Source: Thalassia testudinum
Lineage: Eukaryota; Streptophyta; Magnoliopsida; Alismatales; Hydrocharitaceae
Direction: 5' to 3'
Length of the DNA: 64,000 bases
Assembly: GCA_037157565.1 (NCBI GenBank)
Contig: JAZHRO010000039.1
Location: 49,290,001-49,354,000, forward strand
A model generated the notes under the pieces. The model did no database searches and was not told the DNA's origin. It saw only the letters and a list, made by a program, of their open reading frames with translations. The position numbers and the translations under genes were made by a program. Position 1 is the stretch's first letter; every line of letters starts with the position of its first letter. Shown in pieces: positions 1 through 11,760 of the stretch.

Positions 1-370
1 AAGTTTAATATCTTATGTTGGAATACCACAGGCCTCCGTGCAGCCTAAATACTCAGTCAATTAAGTATCCAAAACCTTACTACAAAGCATGATATCCATT
101 GCATTTTACTTCAAGGGACGAAATTGACCTCCATCCCTATCCATTTCTTCCATTCCTTCAAGCTATATAAATGGGATTTAATTGATCACAACTGAAGGAC
201 TCGCTAGAGGATTGATTGTAGGATGGGATTCAATTAAACCTCCTTATTAATTTCCACCATTAATATTCACAAACGGTACTCCAGAACTATTGTCCTTGAA
301 TTTGCCAACATCTAGGTTGCAGATGTTTGTGGTCACCCTCACGACAATGACAAATTAAGAGTAGGACGTG
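1..370 (+). mobile_element. LINE ORF2 endonuclease remnant (partial at window edge)
   Basis: Broken reading frames resemble the N-terminal endonuclease of plant L1-type LINEs. Near 20-50 there is a 'LCWNTTGLRA'-like start (family WNCRGLG). Near 90-120 a 'HCILLQGTKLTS'-like stretch matches the family FLQETK motif, and 'RGLIVGWDS' follows near 205. Frameshifts and stops are frequent, so this is a dead fragment. It may continue to the left of the window. Confidence 0.55.
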
Positions 371-446
371 AGTTAGAAAATGTAAAAGTTGATGTATAGT
401 TGTAAAAGTGATCCCTCTTTTTTTTTTATGTAAAAAAAGTGTTGAC

Positions 447-1030
447 ATGTGGTGGGGTCCACTACTGTTAAAATCAACAATAAACTACTTTCGAAGGTGT
501 GATTGGTTGTGCAAAATTACTTTATACCTTCAAAAAAATTTTGCACGGATGCAATCTTACTTTGAACTATTTTATATCGATGTAATTTTTTTTGCACAAG
601 TGCAATACTTTTTTGCATAGGTGCAAAGTAAGATTGCACTTTACTTTGAACTACTTTGCACCGGTGTAATATTTTTTTGCACGGGTACAAAATTAAATTC
701 TAAATGTTTCTTCACATATGACAAGTGATTTTACACTTGAAAGGTGATTTTTCACCTTAAGGTTTAGGGTTTTGTCTTTAGTGTTTAGTGTTTACCTTTG
801 CTAAACCCTAAACCCTAAATCCTATGGTGCAAAATCATCCTAGGGTTTAGTCTTAATCAAAATCACTTTGGACAGGTGCAAAATCACTTTGGACAGGTGA
901 AACTACCTTTAGAATAATTTATCACCTGTGTAAAGTAGTTTATCACCGGTGTAAATTTTTTTATCACTTGTGTATTTTTTAAGTTAAAGTAATGTAATAA
1001 TTTTTTTAAATGTGGTGGAGACTACCACAT
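447..1030. mobile_element. non-autonomous terminal-inverted-repeat element (MITE-like)
   Basis: The left end begins ATGTGGTGGGGTCCAC. The reverse complement of the right end begins ATGTGGTAGTCTCCAC, and imperfect similarity continues for about 45 bp. Between them are many near-palindromic units of the type TTGCAC-n-GGTGYAA, and telomere-like CCCTAAA runs near 805-822. No coding region is seen. The long, loose inverted repeats suggest a Mutator-type MITE, but I could not define a target-site duplication. Confidence 0.45.
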
Positions 1031-2608
1031 AATAAACCTTAAGTTCTTTTATTTCTTTACATTAAATATCAATTATCAAGTAGATCAATATTCTCAATAC
1101 TGTGTAAAGTACAAAAATAACATATTGCCTCACTTTTTACATCACAATATACGTTTTCCTACTTTTTAGCTTAAGATCAATACCAGCCAAGAAAGCCAAG
1201 GAAATGTTTTATTTCAGCAAAGTCAAGAAAAGATCTTGGTCTCTAACATGAAAAAAATTCCTCCTTTAATTAAAAGACATATTTCTACATCCTCATGCTT
1301 GACTATGGATTAAGCATCCTTATCCTCCAAGAATGCTGCCACGTCTTTAATTTATAGCGGTTATCAAGTTTCATATATAGAATTAGAGTTCGTCAGAACT
1401 TAGTCTGTAAATAAAGGTTCATATATAATCTCATATTTAGGTACACAATCATCTGTAAGAGTTGAAATAGAGAATAATCCCTATGATTATTACCCCCTCC
1501 ATTTCTTTATATGGTAATTAGATTTCAGATCTAAGTTTGAACCGGCCCCTTCCCTGAGATGTAAATCTACACGGTGGAAAACTTGGTTATTACATTAATT
1601 CCTTCATGCATCTGTGATGTGATTGCCAGATTTATTGTGATCCCTTTTCGATAAAATTGCAATATATTCATCCTTGGATTCGAATCTTATCAAAGCCCAG
1701 TGCCCACCATGATACATAGTATGTATTCTTGGAAGACACACACGTTAAACACCCTCAAAAAAATTAGCATTATTGGTAGTTGTTGCTGTTGTTCTTTTCG
1801 ATAGTGAAATTAAGAACAGTACAGAAAGGGAAAAAAAAAAAAAAACAGAGACAAAGTAGTCCATGAAGGAGAAGAAAAGGAGGCTTTATCCTCCGAAATA
1901 CAAGTACGGGTTATGCCGACGACATAAAAAATAAGGCAAATTAAATTGCCAACTAATCACAAGTCCTTTTCCCCTCCAACAACATCACTCTTCCTGTTTA
2001 AAGCTCCCCCACATCACCCTGATCACTTTTCCTAAGCACATGCAACCAAACTCGTTAACACCCTTCCTTCTATAGTGCCGCAACTTCTCTTTTCTGCTCT
2101 AATTTCCATCCGTGTTCTCCTCCATTTTCCACCCTTGCTGCTACGTTCGGACCCTTCTAATCCCACCTTAATTTCTTTCAACTCCTTGTTTCTAGATAGG
2201 TAACCATATATAATAACTATGGCAGGTACAGCGAAGCTTTCATTCGAGCAATTATAAATTCCTTCTGGTATATATATATAGGTATGTATGTATGTATGTA
2301 TGTATGTATGTATACAAGGTAACATGAACAATAATTTTCTTTGCTTTGCTGGGTTTTTCTTTGGTGGCTTGCGGGAAGTTCCGAGCAGAAGCATGTGATC
2401 GTATATATATATTTATATATCTACACCAAAGCTTTAGCTAGAATTTGTATGTGTGTGTATATATATATAGTGTGTGTGTGAAGAACTGTAATTTGGTTTC
2501 TTTTGCTGGTTGGTGTCTTTGAGTAGCTTCTGGCAAATTCCAAGGAAGAGCATGTGATGCGGTGATGGTATAGCTGTTCTTATTGGTGTATATGGTTTTG
2601 GCAGATAT
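1031..2608. other. 5' flank of the NAC gene; no gene seen
   Basis: AT-rich DNA without a supportable coding region. It should contain the NAC promoter and 5' UTR. The reading frames on the minus strand at 2032-2719 are driven by TATG/TA microsatellites and are not credible genes. Confidence 0.5.
2282..2314. repeat. (GTAT)n microsatellite in NAC 5' region
   Basis: About eight uninterrupted TATG units lie roughly 300 bp before the NAC start codon. TA- and TG-rich simple repeats follow at 2400-2480. Confidence 0.9.
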
Positions 2609-4126
2609 ATGGAATCGGAGGCTGCAGGTTGGGCACGGAGCATGGGAGATCATCACCGACACATGGAGCTGCCCCCGGGGTTCAGATTCCACCCCACCGA
2701 CGAGGAGCTTATCACTCACTACCTCTCCAAGAAGGCCGTCGACGGCAGCTTCCGAGCACGGGCCATCGCCGAGGCTGACCTCAACAAGTGCGAGCCTTGG
2801 GACTTGCCACGTACGTATACATATCCATATATGTGTGTGTGTTCAGTACTACTTACTTCTTCTCTATATAATTATATATATCCTCTCATGCATGCTAGCT
2901 ACTCTTTAATTAGCTTAATTATGTTTTGAGATTAATTAATGGTTTGATGTGTGTGTGTTTACGTACGTATATATATACGTGTGTGTGTTTTAATTTGGTT
3001 AATCAATTATATGGTTTGGGATGAAGTGAAGGCGAAGATGGGGGAGAATGAGTGGTACTTCTTCTGCGTGAGGGACCGCAAGTACCCGACGGGGCTGAGG
3101 ACGAACCGCGCAACGGAGTCGGGGTATTGGAAGGCGACGGGGAAGGACAAGGAAATCTACAGGGGGAGTTCCCTGGTTGGCATGAAGAAGACGTTGGTGT
3201 TCTACATGGGGAGGGCTCCAAGGGGGGAGAAGACCAACTGGGTCATGCATGAGTTCAGACTTGAGGGCTACTCCTCCTCTATCTACAATATCCCAAGAGT
3301 GCCAAAGGTAATTCAGATATATATATTATTCCTTACCACATAACAAAAGGGTATTAATTATTTGTACTGTACGTAAAGCTTGCTATTTCCTTTTTCTCAA
3401 TTAAAAAAAAAAAAAAAAAACCAAAAATCTTAAGCCAAAATCACACATATGCCAGAGAAGGAATTAAGGCAACTGATCGAGGCTTGACGTACGATCTCCA
3501 AATCCAGATTGCCCACATGCAAAGGTTTCATTTTCCTAATTTCTTTTATGAAGGACAAGATTTCAATTTTCGACCCTTGTACGTCTTTGTGATGGAAATA
3601 TAATTAACTGCTAAACACCTCTATTTACAGATAATCGATCCTCGATCTGGATTTCTCCAAAGTGTAATATTTTATCTATACTATATTAATTTCCTATTGC
3701 TTTTCCAAATCCAACCTCACCGATGGATGGGACCACTTTTGTGAAAATTGCCATTTCTGCAAAAATAAGGGGTTGGATACCTGTAGCACCAAAAAGATAC
3801 ATTTAATATGTTCCTTTTCTAACATAAGCATCCAAATTTAAAGCTAGATAGAGTCTCGCTCATCTAGTCGGCAAGCACCATCTTGTACACTCAAAAATAG
3901 AAATTCTAGGTCCTTTCCTCCAATAATTAAAAAGAAAAAAAAGAAAACTCCCACAAATTCATAGCATATATATACAGCATTTACTTTGTTGATGTACAAG
4001 AGATATCGAGATGAGTATGTGTAATACATAGATGAATATGCTGGATCTATTACATGCAGATGACAGCATGAAAATCTAATCCATGGAGTTGGGTTTAACG
4101 CCAAACTAAAAGGTATCACTTGAGTA

Positions 4127-4172
<46 letters not shown>

Positions 4173-4745
4173 CTAAGTAAAGTACCGATGGTAAAAACGT
4201 TTTTAAAGGAAAGGAACCATATTGAAGTACTGTCGTTAATTACAACGAATTAATTGCTTTTGCTATATATGTGCTTCTAAATTATTAATTTCTTAATTCT
4301 ATCAAAATCAAAAGGGGTTAATATGGTAATTACCTAACTAGTATGCGTTAATATTCATGCATGCATGTAGAGCGAGTGGGTGATATGTAGGGTGCTCCAC
4401 AAGAGCCCCGCGGAGAAGCGAGCGAGCGGTCCATGTCTGCCAGTACTCCTAAGGGAGGATGGTGCCGCCAGAGGAAGAGCTCCTCCGGACGTGGCCTGCT
4501 TCTCCAGTGGAATGGAGGGTTGCTATGGCCATCACCCTCTCTTCTCTTGCTCCGAAGCTGCGGCAGCTAACAGCGCCACTCGGGTGCGGCTGCTCGAGGG
4601 GGAGATGATGAGTGCATCGCAGGAGACTGGCGTTACTGCCGCCGACGTGAACACTGCGGCTGCTGAGATCTCCTCCTCCATCTGTGTTCCCCAACTCATG
4701 GACTCCTTCATCTGGGCCTGCCGATCCATGGATCCCCTGTGTTGA
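2609..4745 (+). CDS. NAC domain transcription factor, NAC100/NAC080-like, miR164-targeted
   Basis: Three exons, 2609-2810, 3027-3307 and 4371-4745, join in frame with GT-AG introns to about 285 residues. The NAC domain covers about residues 21-174. Subdomain A is [19 protein letters not shown], followed by [11 protein letters not shown], then [53 protein letters not shown], and finally [11 protein letters not shown] at the start of exon 3. [16 protein letters not shown] and the C-terminal SQETG / EISS segment fit the NAC100/NAC079/NAC080 group better than CUC1/2. NAC proteins are nuclear DNA-binding regulators, and this group acts in development and senescence. The start at 2609 is the first ATG; in-frame ATGs at 2642 and 2663 also precede the domain, so the N-terminus could be 11 or 18 residues shorter. 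The first codon after the exon 1/2 junction depends on the acceptor AG at 3025-3026. Exon 3 carries a miR164 site. Confidence 0.9.
4129..4170. repeat. (AT)n microsatellite in NAC intron 2
   Basis: Uninterrupted alternating TA, about 42 bp, in the second intron of the NAC gene. Confidence 0.9.
4486..4506 (+). promoter_or_regulatory. miR164 target site in NAC exon 3
   Basis: Compared with the known miR164 complement, 18 of 21 positions match, by eye. The last 12 bases (CCTGCTTCTCCA), which pair with the miRNA 5' half, are perfect. Mismatches are at positions 1, 3 and 9 of the site. It encodes DVACFSS (about residues 201-207), the usual place of the site in miR164-regulated NAC genes (family form H-V-x-C-F-S-N). 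Cleavage of the transcript by miR164 is therefore expected. Confidence 0.85.
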
Positions 4746-5232
4746 GATTTGATACGATTGCGGTACGTACCTGTCCGTGTACCAGACCATATATGTGTGT
4801 GCTTGATATGTGTGGATGCATGCTAGCTGTTGTATAGCTTAATTAAATTTTGGACTTGTATTGTGGTGCTTCTGTTGACTTGTGTAACATTCTATTGCAT
4901 ATTGATTGCTCCGTTTGGGTTTTTTTTGGTAAAGTTTCTGGATACTTCATGCCACCGCTATATGTCTGTCAAGAAAAAGCACCCAACCTGCATGGTGTTT
5001 TTACTCAACTTCAGTTATATAAGTTTTTTTTTTCATATCAATATTTATATCGGAGAATTATATATGTTTTAGTTATGCATCTTACGTACCCATCTCAGGA
5101 AGAAAGGGACCGTATCTATATGGCAAGTACCATGAACATGGTCCGATAAGAGTATCTCCACATCTCAAAATAATGTTGATTAATCTTTCTACAATGACGT
5201 TAGCTATTTTTTGTCCTAGATTAACCTTATAT

Positions 5233-8200
5233 ATGTAGTACAAATATATATTAACGTTATATATTTTTATCTTGTAAGCTTTTGCTGGTATCCCTGATGC
5301 TCTTGGTTAGAGCGGGCATCCATTTTGATAATGTCTTGGCTGTCTCAGCCTCTCCGAATATCTGGTGTTTCTTCTGGAACAACACCGTTCAGTTTTCTTT
5401 AGTCAATTCCATGCATCAAGCCTTACTCATTCAATGTTCTTTTGATCAAAAAACTTTCTTAATCTCTGTCATTTATGCTTCTTATGATCCCACCACTAGG
5501 GATATCCTTTGGAATTATTTGACACAGTTCTAAACCTCCTCCTTTACCTTGGGTCTTTGGAGGTGACTTCAATTGTATTTTTAATGACTCTAAGAAAGGG
5601 GTGGTGCTCCTTTTAGAGACTCTCAGGCTTCGCAGTTTCACTCCTGCATCAATGCTTGTTCCTTTATTGACTTTCCTCTTGGAGGTAATCAATTTTCTTG
5701 GTGCAATTAATGGTCGCCACGTTAGTGCCACAATCTATTAGAAGTTAGACTGTATTCTTGTGAATGTGGATTTTCTTTATTATTCTCCGATGGGCTCATA
5801 TTTGCCTAGATGCAATTCAGACCACACTGCTATCCTTATTTTCTTAGTCCCCAACTTTGATCGTCGTAAGCGACCATTTCGTTTTCAAAATATGTGGTTA
5901 AGAGATTCTTCTCTTTGGGATGTCGTTAAATCTATTTGGTTGCAACCTATCTCCCAAATGGCCATGGATCCTCTTCCTATCTTGTGCTCTAAACTCACCA
6001 TTCTTAAAAGGGATCTTAAGGAGTGGAACCAATCGGCTTTTGGTGATATCAATTCAATGGTTGCCAATTTGGAGGCCAGATATGATGATATTGATAAAAG
6101 TTTGTCCTCTCAATGGGGCAATGATTTAGCTGCTGAGCTTATGGAAGTGTAATATGATCTTGATAATGCTAGATTAAAATTATCGGATTTTCTCCATCAA
6201 AAAGCCAAAGTAAAATGGATTAAGGATGGTGAGGGTAATAATAAATTCTTCCATGCTTTGATTAAGAGAAGGTTTGCCAAGAACACTTGTTATTCCTTAT
6301 CTTCTATATATTATTGGCAACAGCTCCTGGAAGCTGGCAGGTGATAAAGCTATTTCCTATTTTGAGGGCCTTTTGTCCTTTGAGGATTACTCTTCTAATG
6401 ATTAGTCTCTCAACACCATTCCTACCAATCCCCGAGAGATTCCATTTCTTTGACTTCTACTCCTTTTGAACAGGAGATCTTTCAAATTCTGTCTCAAATG
6501 TCTACTAAACGCTCTCCTGGTCCGAACGGTTTCAACACTGAATTCTTCATTTTCTTTTGGGATATCATTAAAGAGGATCTTGTTAAGGCTATTAAACTTT
6601 TTTTCACATCTCATCAGGGTCCTCATACTTTTAACAACACCTTTATCTCCTATATTGTTAAAAAGCCTAATGCTTTTGATTTATCAGATTTTAGACCCAT
6701 TAGCTTGTGCAACATATGTTACAAAATTGCTTCTAGCATTATTGCTTCTCATTTATCCCATATTCTACCTACAGTCATATCTCCTGAATAGGCAGGTTTC
6801 ATTAAAGGGAGATCTATCCATGATCACATTGCTATTGCCTTTGAACTCACCCAATGGATCAATCGTAAGGTTCATGGCTCCAACCTCATTTTCCAACTTG
6901 ATCTTCAAAAAGCATATGTTAGTGCTGAATGGAAGGCCCTCTATGATATTTTAGGCCATTTTGGCTTCTCTGAGGAGGCTATCAACTTAATTCGGGCTTG
7001 TGTTGAGCATGAAGGATCTTCTACTCTTGTGGATGGGTTTCTTTTTCCTTCTTTAAGCCGTCTCGTGGTCTCCGTTAAGGTGACCCTCTATCCCCCTTCC
7101 TTTTTGATGTGTTTATGGAACCATTCATTTGCGGGCTTAAGGAGCTCACCTATCTGGGTAAAATCTCTCCTTTTAATGCTAAACATGGTATCCAAACTCC
7201 GCTGGCCCTTCTCTATGCGGATGATATCATTATTTTTGTAAATAGGAAGTCCAACTCCATTTCTAACTTGGCAAACTTCATTAAGGACTTTGAAAGAAGT
7301 TTCAAGCAAAGGGTCAATGCTTCTAAAAGTTATTGTTAAACATTTCCCCCTTGGGAGGGTTTCAAGACTTGTTCAAACCATGGGATATCCAATGGGATTC
7401 TTCCCTTTTACTTACCTGGGCTGCCCTATCTTCCCTGGTAGGGCTAAAATCAATTACTTCAATGGTCTCTTAGAGAAAATCCAATCTAAGCTTTCGACTT
7501 GGAAAGCCAACTTACTTTCTACAGCGGCATGCCTGATTCTTATCAAGCATATGTTATCCTCTGTTCCTATACATGTGTTATCCATTATGGAGGTCCCGAG
7601 GGCTATCCTTCGTAAATTAGAGTCCCTTTTTTCCAAATTTTTGTGGGAATCCTATGGTGACAATAAAAATAGACATTGGATAGCTTGGAAGACCGTTGCC
7701 AAACCTTCTAGCCTTGGTGGCTTGGGGATCCGAGATCTTAACCTCTTTATCAAAGCCCTTAAGATGAAAAGAGCCTGGAATATCTTGGTTGGAGAGTCTT
7801 TGTTTAGTAACTTAATGAAAAATCTCTATGCTCCCTCTCAGCATTCAACCATCCCTCGTAGAATTTCTCTTCTTCGGGATGCTTTTATCCAGTTACGGCC
7901 TTATATTCGATGGGAAGTTCATGAAGGCAATATTGACTTCTGGATGGATATTTGGAGTAATGACACCCCCTTAAAAGACCTCCTCATGGTGGACTCTAGT
8001 CTTGCTAAGATTTTGATTAAAGATATCCTTACTAATCCTTTGGCTAATACTTTGCTCCCTTTGCTGCCTCCTCACATTCGGGCTGAGATTAACTCCCATA
8101 ATCTTGACAATCAGAAAGACGAGCCCTACTGGACCCTCACTCCTTCTGGCATCTTCTCAGTTGCCTCGGCCTACAATCTCTTATTTTCTGGCAATCCTAA

Positions 8201-9364
8201 GCAAGCCCATTTTCAAGAACTTTGGAATCTTAAACTCCCTCTAACAATTACCATCACTATTTAGCGCATCATGCTCAGGCGTCTTCCTATTGATGATCTA
8301 AACTCTAAGTTGGGTATTGCTATGCCATCTAAATGCTCTTGTTGTCTCTTTGATCCTCAAGCTAAAACCTTTAGCCACCTATTTGAAGACAGTGAACTCG
8401 TCCGACACATTGTTTCTTGGGTATCTATTAAATCTGGCTGGTCCATCCCTGATCCCCTTATCTATACTAACGTCATGTTTAGCAAATCTTGCTCTAGCAA
8501 AGGTAAAATTATTAAGGGTCTCGTTTGCTTCATTTGGCATCATGTTTGGCAACTCAAAAATCGAATTAAACATGATGGGATCACTTTTGCTAAAACCATC
8601 TTCATTCTTGATCACTCTTGGAATGACCTTCAATTTAAGGACTGGATCAGAGCATTTGGGCCGAAACAAATTGCCATATCTTGGGTCCGCCCTTCCTATG
8701 GATTCAAAGCAAATTTAGCGGCCCTTCCCATGGCCAACTCCTTTACTGTTGCTTGGGTTGTGAGGGACAATTATGAGAATTTTTTGTACGGTGTTGCTTC
8801 TACTTTAAAACAGGATAGCTATGAAAAATGTATCTTGTTGACTGCTTTACATCTTCTTTCCTTCCCTAGTTTCTCTCATTCCTTGCAGATTGAAATGGAT
8901 TCAACAATGTTGTATTATTGGTGGAAAGGAAAAATTGCTATTCCTTGGGTGATGAAGTCTTTGTTCAATGCGGTTAGAGCCTGTGAAGACCATATTCTCT
9001 CTCTGGAGTTTACTCATCTACTGGCCAATGCAGTAGCTCATCATATGGCTTTTCTTCAACCTAAAAATTGGTACATTTTTAAATCCATGCAGCAGCTACC
9101 ACACAACATTGTGGGCACCCTCAGATTGGACAAGATACAGATGCCTTATATTACCTAATCCTTCTTCCTATTTGGTTTCTTCGGGGTTTTGGTATAGATG
9201 TTTTGCCTACTAGTGATATGTACTAAGCCATGAGTCATGGTTCATTGCTTTTTTGTACTTGGTGGGTCTTGGCCTAGTCCCCCCACCTTTTGATGGCTCC
9301 TTGGGAGTGGGGATGAATAAAAGTTACTCCCATATTTCAAAAAAAAAAAAAATGTAGTACAAAT
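5233..9364 (+). mobile_element. 5'-truncated L1-type LINE with 13-bp target-site duplication
   Basis: Both ends carry the 13-bp duplication ATGTAGTACAAAT, at 5233-5245 and 9352-9364. The right copy follows an AATAAA-type signal (about 9315) and a run of 13 A. The body lacks ORF1 and starts inside the endonuclease. In order it holds an endonuclease remnant (5280-5850), a linker (5850-6150), reverse transcriptase (about 6470-7620) with LYADDIIIF near 7209-7235, a C-terminal zinc-binding RT region (about 8130-8340) and a plant-type RNase H region (about 8690-9070). Stops near 6151 and 6789 and several frameshifts make it inactive. It lies about 490 bp downstream of the NAC stop, in the same orientation. 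Confidence 0.93.
7290..9158 (+). pseudogene. LINE ORF2 C-terminal half: RT thumb, zinc-binding and RNase H
   Basis: Two long in-frame blocks, 7290-8264 and 8271-9158, are separated by one TAG codon. The first contains FTYLGCPIF, STWKANLLSTAACLILIKHM and KNRHWIAWKTVAKP, typical of plant LINE RT thumb regions. The second contains a Cys-rich zinc-binding stretch near its start, then an RNase H-like domain ending in HLLANAVAHHMA. It is the best-preserved part of the element, with parts upstream more decayed. Confidence 0.85.
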
Positions 9365-9422
9365 TAGTTATGTTTTAGAAATCATTAATTGGTGGCTAGT
9401 CAAAATGGCGTGTCTACGGAAC

Positions 9423-9728
9423 ACTGTGGACGTCATACATGCATGGTCGATCCTAAGTAGTATCAAAATTAACAAATTTAGATGACATTCTATCAAAAAT
9501 TAATGATCCACTACCATTCTGTAGGGTTGTCCCTTGGTACATATCAATATCCACCACATATATGCCAACTTTAGAACTGTGGACGTCATACATGCATGGT
9601 CGATCCTAAGTAGTATCAAAATCAACAAATTTAGATGACATTCTATCAGAAATTAATGATCCACTGCCATTATGTAGGGTTGTCCCTTGGTACATATCAA
9701 TATCCACCACATATATGCCAACTTTAGA
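9423..9728. repeat. 153-bp tandem duplication (two copies)
   Basis: 9423-9575 and 9576-9728 are adjacent direct copies with only a few substitutions, for example AAAATTAAC/AAAATCAAC and CACTACCATTCTG/CACTGCCATTATG. Both contain the palindromic CATACATGCATG. No coding potential. The near identity implies a fairly recent duplication. Confidence 0.95.
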
Positions 9729-11030
9729 ACTATATATAGTTCATGCATGCAAGAAAGACAGGGATGTAGGCTTCACAAGAGAGCCCATCAAAAGCATATA
9801 TAATTCATTAATTGACAAGGGGAAAAAAATCCACAAGTACAATTGCCATAGATCTAGAGTAAGCATGCGTGGATCACAATGTGAGGCTTGAGAAGGATTA
9901 TGGACAACAAACTCTTAATGGATACTAAATTAAAGCTTTTACCATGATATATATATATATATCATTTATGTCATGCATGTGCAGTCTCTCATAAAATATC
10001 ACATGTCAAATAGTGATAAACGTTGAAAATATCCCACTTGTGTTGTGCGTGCAACTTAGCTAGCTTGGTTAGATTATGCTAAGTATGATCTTATGGCTAT
10101 TGCAAGAAGAGCCTCTCACTGTTGTTCTATTGATATCAAATGCTAAACAAGCCTTGCAGAATCAATGAGTTAGTTATCTTGATGAGGCCATATAAACTTA
10201 GATAGCTCATATGGGGAGTCACACTCAAGAGATGCGAAGTAAGGGATCTTATGTGTTACTCACTTTGGGTGGAATATTTGTAGCCATTTAGCTTCACAAT
10301 TATATCTCAAGAGAGTCATGTAAAACCCCAAGATAACAAGCTTTTAAATTTTCTGTTAATCAGCCAGTTTTTTAATCAAGGCCTAACATATACTTCTTAT
10401 CTCCTTTTGATCCTTTATTACTTTTAATCCATCTTCCATGCTCCATTTATTATTTTCATTTCAATAAATGATTTTTCTCTTAAGATCTCTACTTAGCACC
10501 TAATCATTGAATTAATTTAATATGACAGCTATTCCACTTTAAGGAAAGTGGCATTTTCTCAAAATGGGAAACATGCTAAATGATTTTACCTAGCTTAGGT
10601 AGTTTTCAATTACCGTGACACTGCACTTAAATGATTTAGCAAAGAAAAGAAAGCAACATCAGATCAAGAATGATTCAACTTTATTGATTTTCTTTAGGGG
10701 GAGGGGGAAATGAGGTAATATATGGACAAATTGTTAGTACCCTTCTAGAGAAAGCTTTTCTATTTTTTTTAATTGAACTATTTTTTTAATAACAGACAAA
10801 GGTAATTTCATTGAAGATCCAAAGTAGGCTAATGGATAGGAGAGTGAAGAATTTAACATGTTATTCTTGTAGGAAGGGAAAAGGGATTGGCCTTCTATAT
10901 CTTAAGTTTAGTTGTTACTTTATTTTAAAAAGGATCCCAAAGATACTTTGTTGAAAAGAGGTGATGAAAAAGACTAGATAAGTGATAAATGTAATGTATT
11001 TTACGGTCAGAGTCAACATTAAGATAGGTT
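9729..11030. other. intergenic, no gene recognised
   Basis: AT-rich, with no convincing reading frame, RNA gene or bounded repeat. Confidence 0.4.
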
Positions 11031-11039
11031 GTAGTGAAA

Positions 11040-11760
11040 GAGTAATTATCCAGAACTAATCCAGTTGTTGCACAGGCATCATGATATTTAATTTTGTTGA
11101 TAACAAAACATATTATTGTTATATTACTTTTTGGAGACTAATATTAGAAACAAAGAGCCAAAGAAAGAAAAGAAAAGAAATTATGTTGATAATCAAAAAA
11201 GAGGAAGCTAGAAGAAGGAGCTTGAAGATAGTAGAATAATTGTCTAGTTTTTGTTGGTTTTTTATTGTATTTCTTTTTCTTAGACTTTATTGTAAAGATT
11301 CCTCAAAAAAAAAGAATTCATTGTAAAGAGTCTTTAAATTCCTAGTCCAACCTAAGAACCCATTGAACCAAACTACACCAAGATAGAGTCCTTTCACCAA
11401 AAATTCTAACTAATATATACTTACTACCAGACATCTTGTAAGCCACTTAGACGTCAAATACATTGAAAAAACAACAACTAATCAATGACCAAATATAAAT
11501 GTCACTATCTTTCTTTACCAAACATCTACCATCCATATATATCAAACATCTATACCTCTCCTCAAACATCTGATAACACTCCTAGTCGACACATGGAAAG
11601 ACGTTAGAGGTCAAAAATAACCACTTTAATCTTGACAAGTTCACAAAGTGTTGTTACGCTAGAGTCGAAGTTTAAAACTTACATCATAGTATAGTCAACA
11701 AGAGTAAAATCAACACTTAAAATTTCTAATTCTTGAATATGAGTCTGAGATTGTTTGCAC
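11040..11760 (+). mobile_element. decayed LTR fragment related to the insertion at 49805-51614
   Basis: The order of motifs matches the LTR-like element at 49.8-51.6 kb. GATAACAAAACA is followed by an AAG/GAA-rich block with GGAGCTTGA, then a T-rich TTTTATTGTATTT stretch, then several copies of AGACATC / AGACGTCAAAT. Similarity is loose and ends are undefined, so this is probably an old solo LTR or fragment. Confidence 0.45.

Noticed and set aside
780..830. telomere-like TTTAGGG/CCCTAAA units
   Set aside because: Only a few units, within a dispersed element. Too short and degenerate for a telomere or interstitial telomere array.
2032..2719. minus-strand frames with repeated HTYI units
   Set aside because: They translate TATG/TA microsatellites and the NAC 5' region. 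No domain.
9740..11030. possible unknown gene in the long unannotated stretch
   Set aside because: No frame above background and no family motif could be supported.
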